In this document: positions 8,543 through 16,256 of the stretch, piece by piece
Layout of the letters: the number at the start of each line of letters is the position of its first letter
Position numbering within the stretch: the stretch's first letter is position 1
NCBI GenBank assembly: GCA_030682615.1
Contig: JAUXNY010000043.1
Location: 1 to 37,871, forward strand
Origin: Candidatus Aquicultor sp.
GTDB taxonomy: Bacteria; Actinomycetota; Aquicultoria; Aquicultorales; Aquicultoraceae
DNA: 37,871 nucleotides
Reading direction: 5' to 3'
Position numbers and translations under genes: made by a program
The notes under the pieces: model-generated
What the model was told of the DNA's origin: nothing
Seen by the model: the letters and a program-made list of their open reading frames with translations, nothing else
The model's database searches: none

Positions 8543-9133
8543 CTATTTCCTGAAGTAAATTGTGAAGTTGGTGATAGGCGTTTTGTTTACATCGGCCACT
8601 TTGATAGGCTTGCCTTTTTCAACTTTGATTGTAATGGGGGCCGGCGGTGTGTATGCGATGCCATTAATAATAGCTCTGTGTAGTTCGTATCCCCTGGTTC
8701 TGGCTGTAAGCGTGTAGGTTCCCGGTTTAATGTTCTTGAACCTGAAAACCCCGCATCTGTTCGATTGCGCCGCGCGGACTATCTTGCCGTCGCTGTTCAA
8801 GAGCCGCAGGTGGACATTGGCTAGATGGGTCGTGGTAGTTTCACTGGCTGTAATAGTCGTCTCAAGGATTGTCAAACCTTCGAAGTTCCCGAATTTAGCC
8901 TTAGCCGATTTGTTCTCTTTACCCTTTGGACATGTGCAGGGAGTGTTGCATGCGGTTGGCGTAGAACATGTCGAACTTAGTGTTGATGGACACATACAGC
9001 GCGTCGTACTAGTCGTAGTCGGGCATGTCTTGCTAGTGTTTTGCTTTTTCGGGCCCGCAAGCGCGATGCCGGCAATGGCGAGGCTCGCGACGAGCGCCAG
9101 TGCGATGACTATCATCAAACGATGATTCTTCAT
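8543..9133 (-). CDS. Secreted Cys/Thr-rich protein with a carboxypeptidase-regulatory-like domain
   Basis: A 196-residue exported protein. Residues 1-26 form a signal peptide (MKNHR, hydrophobic core, AIAGIALAG). Residues 30-75 are a low-complexity linker rich in Thr, Ser, Pro and Cys, with about eight cysteines in short repeats such as STCSTPTACNTPCTC. The C-terminal 110 residues look like a beta-sandwich of the CarboxypepD_reg/SpaA type: VHLRLLNSDGKIVRA, then GVFRFKNIKPGTYTLTARTRGYE. A very strong ribosome site (AGGAGGA) precedes the ATG. It is probably a surface or matrix protein; adhesion is speculation. It ends before a strong terminator. Confidence 0.8.
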   Translation of the reverse strand: MKNHRLMIVIALALVASLAIAGIALAGPKKQNTSKTCPTTTSTTRCMCPSTLSSTCSTPTACNTPCTCPKGKENKSAKAKFGNFEGLTILETTITASETTTTHLANVHLRLLNSDGKIVRAAQSNRCGVFRFKNIKPGTYTLTARTRGYELHRAIINGIAYTPPAPITIKVEKGKPIKVADVNKTPITNFTIYFRK

Positions 9134-9266
9134 AGATTCCTCCTTCGTAATAGGTTTAAACTTATATTAGGATGCGACTGTCACATCATATATAACGATA
9201 GGGGAGATATCTAAGTTACGGATTAAAGCAAATAATTTTATCGATTTTTGCTCCAACAACCGCTCT

Positions 9267-9764
9267 CTAATCTATTTTCTTAAAGAATTTCTGCGGCCAG
9301 TTGCAAACCGGACACTTCTCCGGCGCCTCGTCGATGTGGACGTGCCCGCAGTTCTGGCAGACCCAGTATTCTACGGTAGGAGCACCTGCGAGGTTCGCCA
9401 GCATCTCGCCAAAGAGCCTGGAATGCTCTTTCTCAACGGCATTGGCGTTCTCGAAGCTCATTTTGGCGGCTTTTTCTTCCTCACCGGCAGCGGCCGCGAT
9501 CATTCTCGGATACATACTCTGGAACTCGTAGTTCTCGCCAGTGATAGCCTCCTTGAGGTTCTCTTCAGTGGTACCGACTTTGCCCGTGGCCGCGATATGC
9601 TTTAGGGCATGGACGGTCTCGCTGTCGGCGGCCGCCCGGAGAAGCTTTGCCGCTTGGCTAAAGCCCTCTTTTTCGGCTTGCTGCGCGAAGGCCAGATATG
9701 TCCGGTTGGCCTGCGACTCTCCCGCAAAGGCTTCCTTAAGGTTATCTCGGGTCTCTTCGTTCAT
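9267..9764 (-). CDS. rbr: Rubrerythrin
   Basis: A 165-residue non-haem iron peroxidase that reduces hydrogen peroxide in anaerobes, using electrons from rubredoxin-type donors. The ferritin-like four-helix domain provides diiron ligands in GESQANRTYLAFA, SETVHALKH, TGENYEFQSMYP and EKEHSRLF. The C-terminal rubredoxin-like knuckle has two CxxC pairs (WVCQNCGHVH, EKCPVCNWPQ) for an Fe(SCys)4 centre. Ribosome site AAGGAGG lies ahead of the ATG. It is transcribed alone, with an inverted repeat in the -35 region of its likely promoter. It implies an anaerobic or microaerophilic host. Confidence 0.95.
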   Translation of the reverse strand: MNEETRDNLKEAFAGESQANRTYLAFAQQAEKEGFSQAAKLLRAAADSETVHALKHIAATGKVGTTEENLKEAITGENYEFQSMYPRMIAAAAGEEEKAAKMSFENANAVEKEHSRLFGEMLANLAGAPTVEYWVCQNCGHVHIDEAPEKCPVCNWPQKFFKKID

Positions 9765-9799
9765 ACGTCCTCCTTGTCATGCGCTTGCTTTTCATACAA

Positions 9800-9830
9800 A
9801 TTATATGCGATATGTCATGTTGTTGACATA
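9800..9830 (-). promoter_or_regulatory. Rubrerythrin promoter with palindromic operator
   Basis: On the minus strand a TATAAT -10 occupies 9805-9800. Its -35 position falls inside a perfect palindrome TATGTCA-N6-TGACATA (9811-9830), with no canonical -35 hexamer. This pattern suits a redox-responsive regulator acting on rbr. The regulator's identity is unknown. Confidence 0.4.
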
Positions 9831-10097
9831 ACCTTTGTGAGTGTCGTTTTCAGCGCGCCGGCTTCAAACCATATATTCTTTATTGCCGAGCAGCCGCAAA
9901 AATATGCTTTACGACTGGCTGTTCTTGAAACCCTTGTTTTACGTTTCGCTCATCGACCGCCCGGTATCTGTCACTTCGGCTGTTCTGGGTGCGAAAAAAA
10001 TACGACAACCGTGATATTGAGTATAAGGTTGTTGGTTAGCACTGCCGATATTATATATACACTGTCGAGCGAAAGCTCATTTCCAGAGGTACGCATT
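9831..10097. other. Intergenic region between divergent rbr and GGDEF genes
   Basis: Apart from the rbr operator at one end and the promoter at 10029-10057, I see no gene here. The ORF track runs the GGDEF frame open through it (from 9609), but the translation has no domain features and covers rbr antisense. Confidence 0.5.
10029..10057 (+). promoter_or_regulatory. Candidate promoter of the GGDEF gene
   Basis: TTGTTG (10029-10034), a 17-base spacer and TATATA (10052-10057). It sits about 40 bp before the predicted TTG start at 10098. Confidence 0.45.
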
Positions 10098-11621
10098 TTG
10101 AAGATAGATAAATTCGATGGGCAAAAACCGAAGATGTCGCTCAAGGCGAGGCTGATTATGCTTCTGACTTGGATGATACTTCCCTTCATAATTTTTTCAG
10201 TCTACAAAGCGTACGATATTAACAAGAAACTTGAAAGAGACGCGCAAGTGGAGAGCTTAAATCTGGCAAGGAGCATCTCACAGAGCATTGATGACTACAT
10301 CGGCGCGACAGGTGATTTACTCATATCCATCTCGAACCACAACGACGTGCGAACTCAAAACTATACCGCTATCAACGAATGGTTTAAGGAGATAGGGCCG
10401 GACTACCCGTATTATGTGAACATCATTTTTGTAGACACGAAGGGGGATATTAAGGCTTTTGTAAAGCAGACCAAAGGAGCGAAGCGGGGTACGGTCAACG
10501 TCAGCGATACAGTCTACTTTGAACGTGCGGCCACATCGCACGCCCTGTCCATCGGAGATTTTATGTACAGTAAGTTGACAGGCTTACCGGTCGTCCACGT
10601 CACGCATCCGGTTTTCAACATGGAAGGTGAAAGAGTAGGCTTAGTCGCCGCATCGTTCGACCTTACCAAGATACAGCATAAGCTCATGGTGTCTAACGTG
10701 CCGAAACACAGTGTGGTGTCGGTCTTTGACGATAAGGGTGTTGTTATCGCGCGGAGCAGCAACCCCGATAAATGGGTAGGTGCGGATGTTCACGACAAAC
10801 CGGTCTTCAAACTTATGAACGGCAAGTCGGAGGGCGATATCGAAGCAGTGGGCTTGGATGGAACCGGGCGCTTATTCGGTTATGCTTCGACGACGCGCGT
10901 GCCGTGGCGCGTGAGCGTTGGTGTCGATAACGAATATGTTTATTCGCAGCTAAAGAAAGAACTTGCTTATCATTTTATGGTATTCATACCGTTACTGCTT
11001 ATAGCCTTGTTCGGCTGGATATGGATTGGCCGGGATGTCAATAAGCTTCACGCCCGGACCGAGTATCTGACGCTTGTCGACGCGCTTACCGGATTGTACA
11101 ACTACCGCAAGCTCAGCCGCGATTTAGATTTCGAGTTTCAGCGGTCGAGCCGGACTAAAGGCGCGCTTGCTTTCGCGATGGTCGATATCGACCACTTTAA
11201 ACACTATAACGATAACAATGGACACCAGGAAGGCGATGAGGCGCTCAGGCGAATAGCGGGCATTATGACCACAACCGTTCGTGATACTGATACCGTCTAT
11301 CGTTGTGGCGGCGAAGAACTTTGCGTGCTGCTGCGAGATACTGATGCCAAAGGTGCCGTGACTGTAATGGAGCGCGTTCGCCACGAGGTGGAAGCCGCCA
11401 ATTTTGTCGGTCAAGAAAAGCAGCCGTTGGGTAATCTTACAATTTCGTTAGGTATCGCCGCATATCCTTCACATTCTATCTGCAAAGACGGTCTCATCAA
11501 GTGCTCGGATGTTGCCCTCTATAAGTCTAAGGGTGCCGGTAGGAATCGGTTGGAGGTATATTCAAGTGGTGAATCGACCCCGACCGAGCAGGAAACCTCG
11601 TATTCTAGCCAGTGCATCTAA
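10098..11621 (+). CDS. Membrane-bound diguanylate cyclase (dCache-GGDEF)
   Basis: I place the start at TTG 10098, behind AGAGGT (10085-10090), giving about 507 residues; the ORF track's start at 9609 is too far upstream. A first membrane helix (LIMLLTWMILPFIIFSVY) is followed by an extracytoplasmic Cache-type sensor of about 250 residues. A second helix (FMVFIPLLLIALFGWIWIG) leads to a GGDEF domain. The domain has DALTGLYNYRKL, MVDIDHFKHYND and the active loop CGGEEL, in which the usual F is L but the catalytic GGEE is kept. It should make c-di-GMP in response to an external ligand. No RxxD inhibitory site is obvious. Its product could feed the pilus riboswitch further along. Confidence 0.9.
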   Translation: MKIDKFDGQKPKMSLKARLIMLLTWMILPFIIFSVYKAYDINKKLERDAQVESLNLARSISQSIDDYIGATGDLLISISNHNDVRTQNYTAINEWFKEIGPDYPYYVNIIFVDTKGDIKAFVKQTKGAKRGTVNVSDTVYFERAATSHALSIGDFMYSKLTGLPVVHVTHPVFNMEGERVGLVAASFDLTKIQHKLMVSNVPKHSVVSVFDDKGVVIARSSNPDKWVGADVHDKPVFKLMNGKSEGDIEAVGLDGTGRLFGYASTTRVPWRVSVGVDNEYVYSQLKKELAYHFMVFIPLLLIALFGWIWIGRDVNKLHARTEYLTLVDALTGLYNYRKLSRDLDFEFQRSSRTKGALAFAMVDIDHFKHYNDNNGHQEGDEALRRIAGIMTTTVRDTDTVYRCGGEELCVLLRDTDAKGAVTVMERVRHEVEAANFVGQEKQPLGNLTISLGIAAYPSHSICKDGLIKCSDVALYKSKGAGRNRLEVYSSGESTPTEQETSYSSQCI

Positions 11622-11826
11622 AGCCCCTTTCCGTGATTGCTGACATCGACTTATTAAACCGCACATATTGCAATTAACTCCGCCTGAACGCCTTTCGATA
11701 TCTTGATTTCGCATTCTGCGCCCAATATCTTACAATAGCACCAGGATGGTTTTACGGATGCGTCGGCAACGCGCAAGACGCTTTGCGACAGCGTACCTCG
11801 CCGTTAGTTATCTGGAGGTTTAGGAA

Positions 11827-12459
11827 TTGGACAACGAAAATGGCTTGCCGAGTGAGTTCGACAACGATGAAGAAAAGCCTAAGGCGCTGTTGAGCTGGCT
11901 CAAAACGACGTCCCCTGTCATCAAAATACTAGTTGTCGCGGGCGTTATCATCGTCTTAAGCAATGTGCTTATAATCGCCTACGTCAGCTCCGTGACGACA
12001 AACGTCAATGTCGATGCCGGCAGTCAAGACGGAGCTTCGGTCGATGGACAGCCCGCTGATTCGCGCAAGCCAATGAAAGAACTCGATTACGAAAAGCATT
12101 TTGTCGACTACTACGAGAAGTCGATGCTCTTAAGCGAGCGCTTGCTGCAGCTTGCGGATGTAGAAGTAGGGCGGGACGGCGCTTGGCACAAGGAGCTATC
12201 CGTAGACATAACACTCTTAAAGACACTTGCTAATAATGCACAAGAGGTTGTTCCGCCGGCCTCTCCCGGCTATCAAGCGATTCATAAAGCTTATCTCGAA
12301 GCCTTTGCCGATTTCAAGTGGGCCGCAGATAACTTGATCGCGGCTTCGGCGGAGAACGATAAAGTGCTTCAGGAAAGATGTATTCGGAGGCTGCATAGGG
12401 GCCGGGCGCGCATGAACGACGCAGTTACGAACCTGAAAGATGTGTACAGCCGAGACTAG
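11827..12459 (+). CDS. Single-pass membrane protein, function unknown
   Basis: About 210 residues from TTG 11827, preceded by CTGGAGG at acceptable spacing. An acidic cytosolic tail of about 35 residues precedes one membrane helix (IKILVVAGVIIVLSNVLIIAYV). A roughly 150-residue extracytoplasmic domain follows, predicted helical (EKSMLLSERLLQLADVEV; KAYLEAFADFKWAADNLIAA). The pattern resembles helical-bundle surface proteins, but I recognise no family. No neighbour suggests a role. Confidence 0.7.
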   Translation: MDNENGLPSEFDNDEEKPKALLSWLKTTSPVIKILVVAGVIIVLSNVLIIAYVSSVTTNVNVDAGSQDGASVDGQPADSRKPMKELDYEKHFVDYYEKSMLLSERLLQLADVEVGRDGAWHKELSVDITLLKTLANNAQEVVPPASPGYQAIHKAYLEAFADFKWAADNLIAASAENDKVLQERCIRRLHRGRARMNDAVTNLKDVYSRD

Positions 12460-12573
12460 TCGTAATGCAGCTTTTTTACTGTCTCGGATTGGGTTGTTTG
12501 CGGCACGGCTTAGCCGAGCCTGAGACGCGCGCCGGAGCCGGATACACAGAGGAGTAGATTGGGAGAAGTTATT

Positions 12574-12690
12574 GTGGCAGCAAATGAGACCGGCTGGCGA
12601 CCGGACGAGTTCGAGATTTGTATCGGCGGATGCTTCGAACGCTTCTTAGAAGCGCTCCGCATGCTGCTCGGTGGAGTCGATTTCTGGTAA
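12574..12690 (+). CDS. Candidate small protein of 38 residues
   Basis: GTG 12574 follows GGGAG at eight bases and opens a 38-codon frame. An alternative TTG at 12559 follows AGAGGAG and would give 43 codons. The peptide (DEFEICIGGCFERFLEALRM..., ending GGVDFW) is acidic at the front and amphipathic-helical at the back, with a CIGGC pair. It could be a small regulatory or membrane-associated peptide. Support is limited to the ribosome sites and balanced composition. Confidence 0.35.
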   Translation: MAANETGWRPDEFEICIGGCFERFLEALRMLLGGVDFW

Positions 12691-12785
12691 GGACCGGGGC
12701 TGAGCACGGCAGACAAGGCGATGTAGCCCCAACCGATAATCTTCAAATTAGTCCGTGTGTATTGCCGTGTTTTATGGTATATGCT

Positions 12786-12917
12786 AACTTAAAAGTTAAG
12801 CCCTTGTTTATGAGTGCGAGTGTTTCTAAAAGAACTTCAAGGGCTGTCTTGACGCAAAAACATGCCTCTGTTTTTGTCAACGCCTGGGAAATGACTGAAT
12901 CGAAGATTCGGTCATTT
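12786..12917 (+). ncRNA. Candidate structured RNA or terminator cluster
   Basis: Four successive stems fit within about 130 bases. They are AACTT/AAGTT (12786-12797), AGCCCTTG/CAAGGGCT (12799-12806 with 12838-12845), TTGAC-gc-AAAAAC/GTTTTTGTCAA (12849-12880), and AAATGACTGAATC/GATTCGGTCATTT (12889-12917) with one G-U pair. The last could be a terminator. I cannot match the layout to a known RNA family. Confidence 0.3.
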
Positions 12918-13145
12918 CTGTTTATAGCCTACATGATAATGTTTGCCGGACCCACACATTTTAGGAAAGCGGCAGGAATAATAGACGGTCTCGCGAATAT
13001 AACGAATAGCCGCGCGTACGTTCGCTTACAAGCTGCGGATATAATGCTAAGGTGAGCGACGGGATTGTGTCGGACCTTGCGCCGGTTTTAGGAGCTAATA
13101 ATAGAAGGATTTTCAATATAGGGTAATTGAAGAATGGAGGAGTGT

Positions 13146-13661
13146 GTGGATTTAAAGAAAGTCGTGGTAGTGTTGGTCGCTTTGATGTTGGCGGTTATGG
13201 TGGCAGGCTGTGGCAGCGTCTCAGAAAAGGTCGGTGAGAAGGCCGCCGAGAAGATGATCGAGAAGGGAACCGGCGGCAAAGTCGACATTAAGGGCGATGA
13301 TGTCACGATTAAAACAAAAGAGGGCGACACCGAGGTTAGCATCGGCAGCAAGAAGCTCCCCGATGGCTTCCCGAAGAATTTCCCGCTCTATAAAGGAGCC
13401 GAGCTACAGGGCTCCATGTCGACAAAAGAGAACGGTAAGACATCGATGATCGTCACACTTACGAGCAAGGACGATTACGCCAAGGTCGTCGAGTTCTACA
13501 ATGGCAAGGATAAGTTGGGCGACTATGAGGTGTCGAGCACGCTCGACCTTAACGAAGCATTCACGCTAGGCCTTAAGAAAGGCGATGAAGATGTCGGCTC
13601 GGTCATGATTGCAAAGGACGAAGAGAATACGTCGTTAATTATAACGCTTAATGCGAAATAG
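13146..13661 (+). CDS. Lipoprotein, function unknown
   Basis: GTG 13146 follows GGAGG (13136-13140) and gives about 171 residues; the listed ATG 13134 would put the ribosome site inside the gene. The N-terminal signal (KKVVVVLVALMLAVM) ends in a lipobox VAGC, with lipidated Cys at about residue 22. The mature protein has a Lys/Glu/Gly-rich segment (KAAEKMIEKGTGGK). A compact domain follows, with LPDGFPKNFPLYKGAEL and repeated short strands, recalling small beta-rich lipoproteins of Gram-positive bacteria. It should face outside the membrane. It ends at a bidirectional terminator facing rarA. Confidence 0.75.
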   Translation: MDLKKVVVVLVALMLAVMVAGCGSVSEKVGEKAAEKMIEKGTGGKVDIKGDDVTIKTKEGDTEVSIGSKKLPDGFPKNFPLYKGAELQGSMSTKENGKTSMIVTLTSKDDYAKVVEFYNGKDKLGDYEVSSTLDLNEAFTLGLKKGDEDVGSVMIAKDEENTSLIITLNAK

Positions 13662-13753
13662 TTGTCAGATATAGCTATTGGTTAATACTGTTATTTCAGG
13701 TGAGCATGCCTGAGTCGCGGTATAAATTGTCCGAGAACACAGAAAGCTCATGA

Positions 13754-13785
13754 ATCAAAAGGCCGGCGGTTGCGGGCCTTTTGAT
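13754..13785. terminator. Bidirectional terminator between the lipoprotein gene and rarA
   Basis: ATCAAAAGGCC (13754-13764) pairs with GGCCTTTTGAT (13775-13785) around a 10-base loop. T-rich sequence follows on both strands. It sits between convergent genes, as expected. Confidence 0.8.
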
Positions 13786-13786
13786 T

Positions 13787-15193
13787 TTACACTTGTTTCT
13801 TGCGCAGTTTATTAAGGCGCTCTTTTATTGTCCTCTCGTGCCCGTTGTCTGAGGGTTGGTAGTAGACCTTGTCTTTAAGATTATCGGGGAGGTAGGTCTC
13901 CTCGATGTAGTTCTCTTCAAAATCGTGCGGATATTTGTAGCCCTTGCCATGGCCGAGTTTCTTGGCGAGAGCGGTCGGCGCGTTTCGCAGGTGGTTGGGG
14001 ATGGGCTCGACCCGTTTATCCCGCAAGTCGGCGGTCGCGCCGAAAATCGCTGTCTTTGCCGAGTTCGATTTCGGGGCGCTCGCGAGGTAGGTCGCGCATT
14101 GCGTGAGCGCGAATTTCGCCTCGGGCATTCCGATGAAGGTGAGCGCATCGACGGTCGCCGTAGCCAGCACGAGCGCCTGAGGGTCGGCATTGCCGATGTC
14201 TTCAGAGGCGAAGATGACCATCCGGCGCGCAATGAATTTCGCGTCTTCTCCGCTCTCGAGCATTCGCGCAAGGTAATAGACTGCCGCATCCGGGTCGGTA
14301 CCGCGCAGGCTCTTGATGAACGCGCTGATGATGTCGTAGTGCGCGTCCCCCGCCCGATCATATGGGAGCTGCTTCTTGTTGATAGCCTCCTCGGCCATTG
14401 CGACTGTTATTACCATGGGACGTTGCCCCGATATCGCCGATTCCTCCCCCGTCTCGTTCTTACCGGCAGTCTCGCGGCTGGCAGGCGTAGGTACGACATC
14501 GCTCTCTGCTGAATCCCCTACCAGGCTATTAGCCGCAAGTTCGAGCGCGGTGAGAGCGACGCGCGCATCGCCGTTGGAGTTTTTCGCTATATGCTCAATC
14601 GCGTTATCCTCTACTTCGAGTCCCAGATTGCCCAGCCCGCGCTGAGCGTCGGCCAACGCCCGTTTGAGAATCGCGATTATGCCGTCATCCGAGAGCTGTT
14701 CCAGCCTGAAAAGACGCGAGCGCGAGAGTATCGGCGCGTTCACCTCAAAACCGGGGTTCTCCGTCGTCGCGCCAATCAATACAATCGTGCCGGCTTCGAT
14801 ATGAGGCAAAAAGGCGTCCTGCTGGGCTTTGTTGAAACGGTGTATCTCGTCGACGAAGAGGATTGTCTGCCTGCCCTCGAAGTCTCTCCTATCAGTCGCC
14901 TCTTTAACGACGTTTCGAATATCGGCGACGCCGCTGGTGACTGCGGAGAATTCGCTAAAGTATGCTTTAGTCATATGCGCGACTATCCGCGCAATCGTCG
15001 TCTTGCCGGTGCCGGGAGGGCCCCAGAGGATGATAGAACTGAGCCGGTCGTTCTCTATGAGGGCTCTCAGCAACCCCTTCGGACCGAGCAGGTGTTCCTG
15101 CCCGACAAACTCTTCGAGCGAACGCGGCCTCATCCGCTCGGCAAGCGGCGTCCTTTTACTGTTATGCATGGAATAGGAAAATAATGTATCCAT
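13787..15193 (-). CDS. rarA: Replication-associated recombination protein RarA (MgsA/WRNIP1 family)
   Basis: A clamp-loader-like AAA+ ATPase that acts at stalled forks and single-strand gaps. It shows Walker A GPPGTGKTT, Walker B ILFVDEIHRF, sensor-1 GATTEN and the conserved opening LAERMRPRSLEEFVGQEHLLG. The helical C-terminal tetramerisation domain is complete (GTDPDAAVYYLARMLESGED, then YKYPHDF near the end). I start it at ATG 15193, giving MDTLFSYS, rather than the listed 15250. No ribosome site precedes any candidate start, and a good promoter ends seven bases before this ATG, so the mRNA looks leaderless. Between the AAA+ core and the C-domain there is an insert (SAESDVVPTPASRETAGKN) not usual for the family. 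Confidence 0.93.
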   Translation of the reverse strand: MDTLFSYSMHNSKRTPLAERMRPRSLEEFVGQEHLLGPKGLLRALIENDRLSSIILWGPPGTGKTTIARIVAHMTKAYFSEFSAVTSGVADIRNVVKEATDRRDFEGRQTILFVDEIHRFNKAQQDAFLPHIEAGTIVLIGATTENPGFEVNAPILSRSRLFRLEQLSDDGIIAILKRALADAQRGLGNLGLEVEDNAIEHIAKNSNGDARVALTALELAANSLVGDSAESDVVPTPASRETAGKNETGEESAISGQRPMVITVAMAEEAINKKQLPYDRAGDAHYDIISAFIKSLRGTDPDAAVYYLARMLESGEDAKFIARRMVIFASEDIGNADPQALVLATATVDALTFIGMPEAKFALTQCATYLASAPKSNSAKTAIFGATADLRDKRVEPIPNHLRNAPTALAKKLGHGKGYKYPHDFEENYIEETYLPDNLKDKVYYQPSDNGHERTIKERLNKLRKKQV

Positions 15194-15200
15194 ATCTTGC

Positions 15201-15229
15201 ATTGTAGTGAGAATGCGTAAAAGTAACAA
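15201..15229 (-). promoter_or_regulatory. Promoter of a leaderless rarA transcript
   Basis: On the minus strand TTGTTA (15229-15224), 17 bases, then TACAAT (15206-15201). Seven bases separate the -10 from the A of ATG 15193, so the predicted +1 coincides with the start codon. Confidence 0.6.
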
Positions 15230-15372
15230 CAAGCGGGAGACGTTCATCATGCGCGTCGGGATGGCGCTAAGCTCTGGCCGGCCTGACCGAATCCGGGAAT
15301 TAAAGTCCGTGCACGTGTAGGTGTTGGGGGTGTATGATTAGAACAGCGGGGAGGATTTCTGAAGGGGTGCGT

Positions 15373-16041
15373 ATGAGTCTGAGCTTACGTCGAAAGCGAA
15401 ACGCCGTATATCTATTGTGCATAGTCGTGGCGATTGTATCTCTAATAGTGACAGGCTGCGATAGCTTACGTGTCGGGCAGGCCGGAAAAGAAACGGCGAC
15501 CGAGCGAGAAAAGCTCAAGACACGTGAAAGTGCCGAGCCCAGCGCAGAAGACACCGCCCGCATCAGGGATATCGAGCCGACAAAAGACACCGCCGATTTC
15601 TATAAGGCCGTGAAGGGCGCGAACAAGGTCGTCATTATCGCAGGCGATATGGGAGACCCTCTCGAAGACCGGGAACAGGTGCCGCTTAATGCTTTCAGCT
15701 CTCACGAGATAGAGTTCTGGCATATAATGGGCGCAATCACCTCGGCGATTGCCGGGAGCGAATCGCCTGAGCGGGAGAGCGATTACGTAATTCGCTGGTA
15801 TGACAAGTATAAGAAACTGGGCGAGGCTAAAATAAACAAAGAATCGGGGCTGACAGAGCTTAGGCATATAGTTTCAAAAAACGGAAGGCTTGAGCCGCAG
15901 AGTAACACAATATCCGGAAATGTCTTCATTCCAAAGAAAAAACTCGCCATCATCAAAGATACTGCGGCCGCTCTTTTGAACCAGCGCGAAAAGGAACTGG
16001 AGAAGGCCAAGAAAGGCGCCTCGCGAGGCGTAGAAATATAG
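15373..16041 (+). CDS. Lipoprotein, function unknown
   Basis: About 222 residues from ATG 15373, which follows GAAGGGG. The listed ATG at 15334 has no ribosome site. A signal with a basic N-terminus (RRKRNAVYLL) and hydrophobic core ends in the lipobox VTGC, lipidated Cys at about residue 29. A charged linker (GKETATEREKLKTRE) leads to a mixed alpha/beta domain (NKVVIIAGDMGDPL; SHEIEFWHIMGAITSAI). The protein ends with a Lys/Glu-rich helix (LLNQREKELEKAKKGA). No family recognised. It is divergent from rarA and upstream of uvrA, with its own probable transcription unit. Confidence 0.75.
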   Translation: MSLSLRRKRNAVYLLCIVVAIVSLIVTGCDSLRVGQAGKETATEREKLKTRESAEPSAEDTARIRDIEPTKDTADFYKAVKGANKVVIIAGDMGDPLEDREQVPLNAFSSHEIEFWHIMGAITSAIAGSESPERESDYVIRWYDKYKKLGEAKINKESGLTELRHIVSKNGRLEPQSNTISGNVFIPKKKLAIIKDTAAALLNQREKELEKAKKGASRGVEI

Positions 16042-16120
16042 AGCGGGAGATTGAGGCGCGTCTTAAATAGGGTTAGGAGCCACGCACTCGGACAACCAAG
16101 CGTTTGAACGTTGCTAACCC

Positions 16121-16129
16121 TGGTATAAT
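16121..16129 (+). promoter_or_regulatory. Extended -10 promoter for uvrA
   Basis: TGGTATAAT is an extended -10 (TGn plus perfect TATAAT). TTGAAC at 16104-16109 is only 14 bases away, so the promoter probably relies on the TG extension. It predicts a leader of about 120 nt before uvrA. Confidence 0.55.
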
Positions 16130-16187
16130 TAGGACGGAAAGTGATATTAGCTAGCTAGGAATGCGATAGGCGGAAGAGATTATCGAT

Positions 16188-16208
16188 AGCTGTCCACGGA
16201 CAGCTTTA
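16188..16208 (+). terminator. Terminator-like hairpin in the uvrA leader
   Basis: AGCTGTCC-AC-GGACAGCT is a perfect palindrome immediately followed by TTT. It lies between the extended -10 promoter and the uvrA start. It could attenuate transcription or serve as a protein site. Confidence 0.4.
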
Positions 16209-16256
16209 ATCGTTGTGTTTCTAGGAGAAACAAGACAGTCTGGGACTGCGAGGATT

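Larger units (their letters stand above)
12460..13145. other. Roughly 690-bp gap: candidate small ORF plus a cluster of hairpins
   Basis: No long convincing gene is present. The stretch holds a short ORF with ribosome site (12574-12690) and at least four inverted repeats between 12786 and 12917. ORF 12618-13055 in the track reads through the hairpins without any domain and is not accepted. Confidence 0.5.

Noticed and set aside
9609-10097. Upstream extension of the GGDEF ORF in the track
   Set aside because: It runs antisense through the 5' end of rubrerythrin and crosses the intergenic promoter region; a good ribosome site and promoter support TTG 10098.
12696-12735. GGGGCTGA block resembling the 5' end of tmRNA
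   Set aside because: No matching tRNA-like 3' end (GGTTCGA, CCA) and no tag-encoding frame were found nearby.
12618-13055. 145-codon plus-strand ORF
   Set aside because: It overlaps the better small ORF, reads through several hairpins and has no domain-like composition.
13856-15184. Several plus-strand ORFs opposite rarA
   Set aside because: Antisense shadows of a clearly recognised RarA protein.
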